Source: Linnemannia elongata (taxonomy: Eukaryota > Mortierellomycota > Mortierellomycetes > Mortierellales > Mortierellaceae). Taken from it: 64,000 nucleotides of DNA. The translations under genes and the position numbers were made by a program. Every line of letters starts with the position of its first letter. Within the stretch, counting starts at the first letter, position 1. Below, piece by piece: positions 60,711 through 64,000 of this stretch. The notes below the pieces were generated by a model, which saw only the letters and a program-made list of their open reading frames with translations, made no database searches and was not told the origin of the DNA. The stretch is from NCBI GenBank assembly GCA_036320915.1, contig JAXBDG010000003.1, positions 2,480,001-2,544,000 of the forward strand. The letters run 5' to 3'.

Positions 60711-63700
60711 ATGTTAATAGAAACCATGGAATGTCAAGGTGCGCCAAAAACCACCCTCTCTAAAGAAGCGACTGTACTAGAAGAAAAGCAGCGCTCACTG
60801 AAGAAGAGAAGGTTCTAAGAATATTCTTTCGTATATTTTCTCGGGATTGATTCTCTACTATTAGCGAATCATCGGTTGTTAGACGACCTATTGAATCATC
60901 GGTTTTTAGACGACCTATTGACAGCTGTTGATGATCAGCGGACGATTAAGAAGCTGTTCAACTTGGTTCATTGCTCTGGTAAGCTCAAAGGAGTGGAGAG
61001 GTCACGTCATGTCATAGTAGCCAGTATGGATGGGAATGTGGAATGTGGAATGTTAAATCCTCTTTCTCCCCCGAATTAATTTTTTTATTTTCTTTGTCTT
61101 TTTCTTCCTCCTATAGAAATCGAGTTGATGAGGTTGGAGTTGCAGAACTATAGCGCTGCAGTGGCGTTTGAGATTCTGAGGATCTATCTCCAAGAGTCGT
61201 ATGAGAGTCGGCCGCTGGTTCAAAGGAAAACAGTTGGCGATGTTTTTGGTGCGTTCCTTGGTAGGATGCTCATTTTTGTTGGTTTTGCATGCTTGCTGGT
61301 TATTCTGCTGCTGTTTTTTTGGGGGGGGCGAGGGCAAGCGTTATGTTCGGATACACGTGAGAGACTGATCAAATTTATTATGCTCATGGGGGGGGGGGTT
61401 ATTTTTGATTGAAGGTCATCGCCGGGCTCTACAAGTGGACGACGAGGAGAGGCTCTTTCAGTTGTCCCTGATCTTCTTAGGTGGGGGGATGGACTCACAG
61501 TCAAGGGCGATCTTGGGTGTAATCTTGGACTTCTACATGAGGTAAAAAATGAAATGTTACATGGATGTTTGACGTGTTTGATTTTACCCTGAAAAAAACA
61601 GGTTCTTACAATCTTGCTTTTTATCCTAACCAACAATAGAATGCAGGCGCAGCTTACTATGGAGGAACACTCTGAGCTCCTGGCGACAAAGATCAGCACA
61701 CTCATTTTCTCTCCTGAGGCTGGAGATGACCCTGAGGGTCACGGCGAAGGAAAAGCGCAAGGAGCACAGGCTGTCTCTGACGACGATGTTCTGTGGATCA
61801 TGGAAGTTTGGACTCTTCTTTACCCTCACCTTTGGCCTTCAGAAGCGACACTGCCACCACCATCGCCAACTTCCACATCAATGACAGCAACAAAGTCAAC
61901 ATCTACTTCTAGACTGACACGAGATTCTAGTGTCCGCTCAGTTGATAGTGTCTCATCCACGGCAATATCTACTTACACCACCACCAACGCGTCCACAGTC
62001 TCGGCTGCGATAGCCGACACACCAGCCGTTGAAGATGGGGCGTATGAGCGCGCGTTTGACACTTGGCCAGGAGAGCCTCCTATGGTGTTGAAGAGTACCA
62101 TGAAGGAAAATGATAATGCTGTTCATGAGGTAAATTTTGAATGGTCAACGTTTTATGGATGCCGCCGCAGTTTTATATTGCGTTGATACTGATATTTCAT
62201 GTTCTGTATTTTTGACCAATATACATAGGCAATTGGTTATAACCAGAAGATCGAAGGATTGAGGCGATACATTCAAGACCTTCGAAATACTATCTGCGAG
62301 GCGTTCTCCAGGATGGTGGAGAATAAGGAGGAGCGACACCTTTTCCGAGAGGACCTGACAAAAGGTTACACAGAGGGCGAAAATGGTACAATACGTTCTC
62401 TGAGTGACTCTATACTACCCAGAGACTTTGCAACAGCGATTGCGTCTGTAGTAGAGATGGACTTGGAAGCAGGCGATGATACGGGCAACTCACTGAGGCG
62501 CTGCTGGAGTCTAGGAACTCTCAACAAAGAGTGTATTCAACCTTCAGTCCTACGTACCTTGTCTCTGGCTAGGAACCCACAAGCGATCATCAGTAGCAGG
62601 AGTAGCAGCACCAGCTCGCTCGCCACGATTTCCGCTTCACGATTCTCTCATGGCGACGAGGAAGCGACCTTCAAGTCAAGGAATCTGTCGGTACACGGTC
62701 AGCTTCACCAAGTGCTCAGGACGACAAAGTCTCAGCCATCGATGGAATATGCAAATAAGCAGAGAGATGAGCGTCCGTTACCGTTGACTCCAGTTCAACA
62801 GGAGCAGATGCGACTGAGGCGTGATGTTTCGGACATTGGTGTTGGGGCTGGTGCCGAGGAAGATGGTGTATCTGGTGGGTCAGATGCTGAGACTCGCTCT
62901 GGCGACTTTGAGCATCCTCCTAGTGTGGCAACTGAGTCTTCCTTTGAAAATTGTGCTTCTACTATCTGCTCACCTCCACTATCACCACAAGAACAGCAAC
63001 AAGTGAGCCAGAAGCAACGAGTTAGAGAGATGTATCTGATGGTGGGGCGACATCTTGAGTTGCTGGATGAATGCATGGAAACTGTGGAGGCTCAGAGAGA
63101 GGAGGTTTCGGGTAAATTGGACGGGATGGTTGCGCGGTACGAAGAGCTTGTTCGGCAGTTCGTCCTTGCCACCGATTATCAAATCGAGGTATGCTTACGG
63201 GGTATTTTTTATTGAGTACTCTATGAGGTGCACAGATGCTGATGCCGAGTACTGACACTTCCTTTGTTATATTGAATCGTGTTATTAGTTGGAGCGCGAG
63301 AACGAGGCGATCAGGGAATTGTATGATGAGGTGACGGAGGAAAATAACGTTATATTTGAGGTGAGCTATCCAAAATGAGAGTTTTCTTTCGTGATGCATT
63401 AGCGAGGAATAGAATTGATTACTAACTCGTCCTGGCTGTATTCCCCCCCCCCTTATTTATTAGCGGTTTAATGACGAGCTTGAAAGGATCTTCAATGCTG
63501 TAAACGTGCCTCCCGTTGAACAAGGCGAGGCAAAAGTCAAAGATAAGGATTGTGTAGAGGTACTAGAGGATGGGGAGACTAAAGAGGATGAGCTGCGTCA
63601 ACTACTGCACAAAGCTATTCAGGATCGGACCGCGGCTGAACAGAAAGCGAGGTGAGTTCTTGAGTCATGTCATGAGAACTACTCAGGAAGCCATATCTAT

Positions 63701-63844
63701 TGGGAAGGAGATCATTGTCGCAGTTGTTGTTAACCCTTTTCTTATTCTTGATGGTTTTGAACATGTAGGCAAGCGACGTTGCAGACAAATTACTACAAGG
63801 ATCTGCTGGAGCGACATGGTATTCAGGCGGAGATCTTTCAGTAG
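60711..63844 (+). CDS. RhoGAP-like protein with coiled coil; arginine finger apparently missing
   Basis: Exons: (60679 or 60711)-60738, 60883-60978 (alternative acceptor giving 60910), 61117-61248, 61415-61541, 61640-62129, 62229-63188, 63289-63360, 63464-63651, 63769-63844. Phases all agree; from the in-frame ATG at 60711 it is 722 aa. Residues about 1-150 resemble RhoGAP helices in order: TIKKLFNLVHC, then YSAAVAFEILRIYLQESYES (compare the LKLYLRELPEPL helix), DEERLFQLSLIF, and AILGVILDFYMR with LTMEEHSELLATKISTLIFS (compare NKMT...LA..FGP). The expected GIFRxSG arginine loop is not seen. A Ser/Thr-rich linker, then a coiled coil (VREMYLMVGRHLELLDEC to LERENEAIRELYDEVTEE) finish the protein. 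The true N-terminus may lie further upstream. Domain call is moderate. Confidence 0.62.
60866..60919 (+). repeat. 27-bp tandem duplication spanning a 3' splice site
   Basis: gaatcatcggttgttagacg plus acctatt (60866-60892) is followed directly by a copy (60893-60919) with one mismatch. Each copy has a TTAG acceptor before ACGACCTATT. Confidence 0.9.
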
Positions 63845-64000
63845 CTATGCAATAAAAATTCAGGACAGTCGAATAAACATAATAGCTTGCTGATGATCAG
63901 ATAAGTCATTGTTCTGCTGTGGACATGGAAATGGGTTAGGTAACGATTATTGCGCGTTTCAAGGAAAATGATCTTTTTTGGCTACTATTCATGCTTTAAA
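63845..64000. other. 3' flank at window end
   Basis: Short AT-rich 3' UTR sequence with AATAAA at about 63850. No other feature before the window ends. Confidence 0.5.

Noticed and set aside
1..64000. CRISPR arrays, rRNA, tRNA genes and retroelement coding regions
   Set aside because: No spaced direct-repeat array, no tRNA cloverleaf with a convincing B box, no rRNA segment and no reverse transcriptase, integrase or transposase motif noticed. tRNAs cannot be fully excluded by eye.

Overview
This 64-kb window is fungal nuclear DNA. It has spliced genes with short GT-AG introns (most 50-300 nt, one likely GC-AG), CT-rich leaders before start codons, long homopolymer runs, and secreted or GPI-anchored cell-wall proteins. 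Gene content (eIF3i, a queuine tRNA-ribosyltransferase accessory subunit, a GH17 glucanase, a Kre9/Knh1-like wall protein, a large family of FAD monooxygenases) suggests an early-diverging filamentous fungus, most likely Mortierellomycotina. The taxonomic placement is inference from gene style; no search was run. All splice sites were placed by hand from reading-frame continuity.

Layout. (1) 0.7-5.7 kb: two secreted proteins, a 10-Cys GPI-type protein and an 862-aa protein with a symmetric six-Cys module followed by a huge acidic tandem repeat. (2) 6.1-8.3 kb: QTRT2. (3) 10.8-41.9 kb: a head-to-tail family of FAD-dependent monooxygenases, all on the plus strand: six intact genes (here A, B, C, C', E, F) and one pseudogene (D, between C and C'). 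An amino-acid permease sits between D and C'. The B-C-D stretch was duplicated: a second copy at about 30.6-35.25 kb keeps C' intact but has lost the bodies of B and D, leaving promoter and 3' flank remnants. (4) 42.4-44.6 kb, minus strand: eIF3i. (5) 45.3-49.0 kb: a GH17 beta-glucanase with a signal anchor, then a proline iminopeptidase. (6) 51.8-52.5 kb: a Kre9/Knh1-like wall protein. (7) 55.6-63.8 kb: a RhoGEF followed directly on the same strand by a RhoGAP-like protein that seems to lack the arginine finger.

How the genes relate. The monooxygenase family shares one exon plan (172/160/388/292/11/198 nt, then one or two terminal exons). Its 11-nt microexon carries the conserved Cys-His after the GD motif. 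Duplication, gene-body loss, pseudogenisation, insertion of a terminal-inverted-repeat element and probable gene conversion can all be read in the cluster, which makes it the most notable system here. The substrate is unknown and no partner biosynthetic gene (NRPS, PKS, P450) lies in the window. GH17, Kre9-like and RhoGEF/RhoGAP genes all relate to cell-wall growth, but nothing shows that they are co-regulated.
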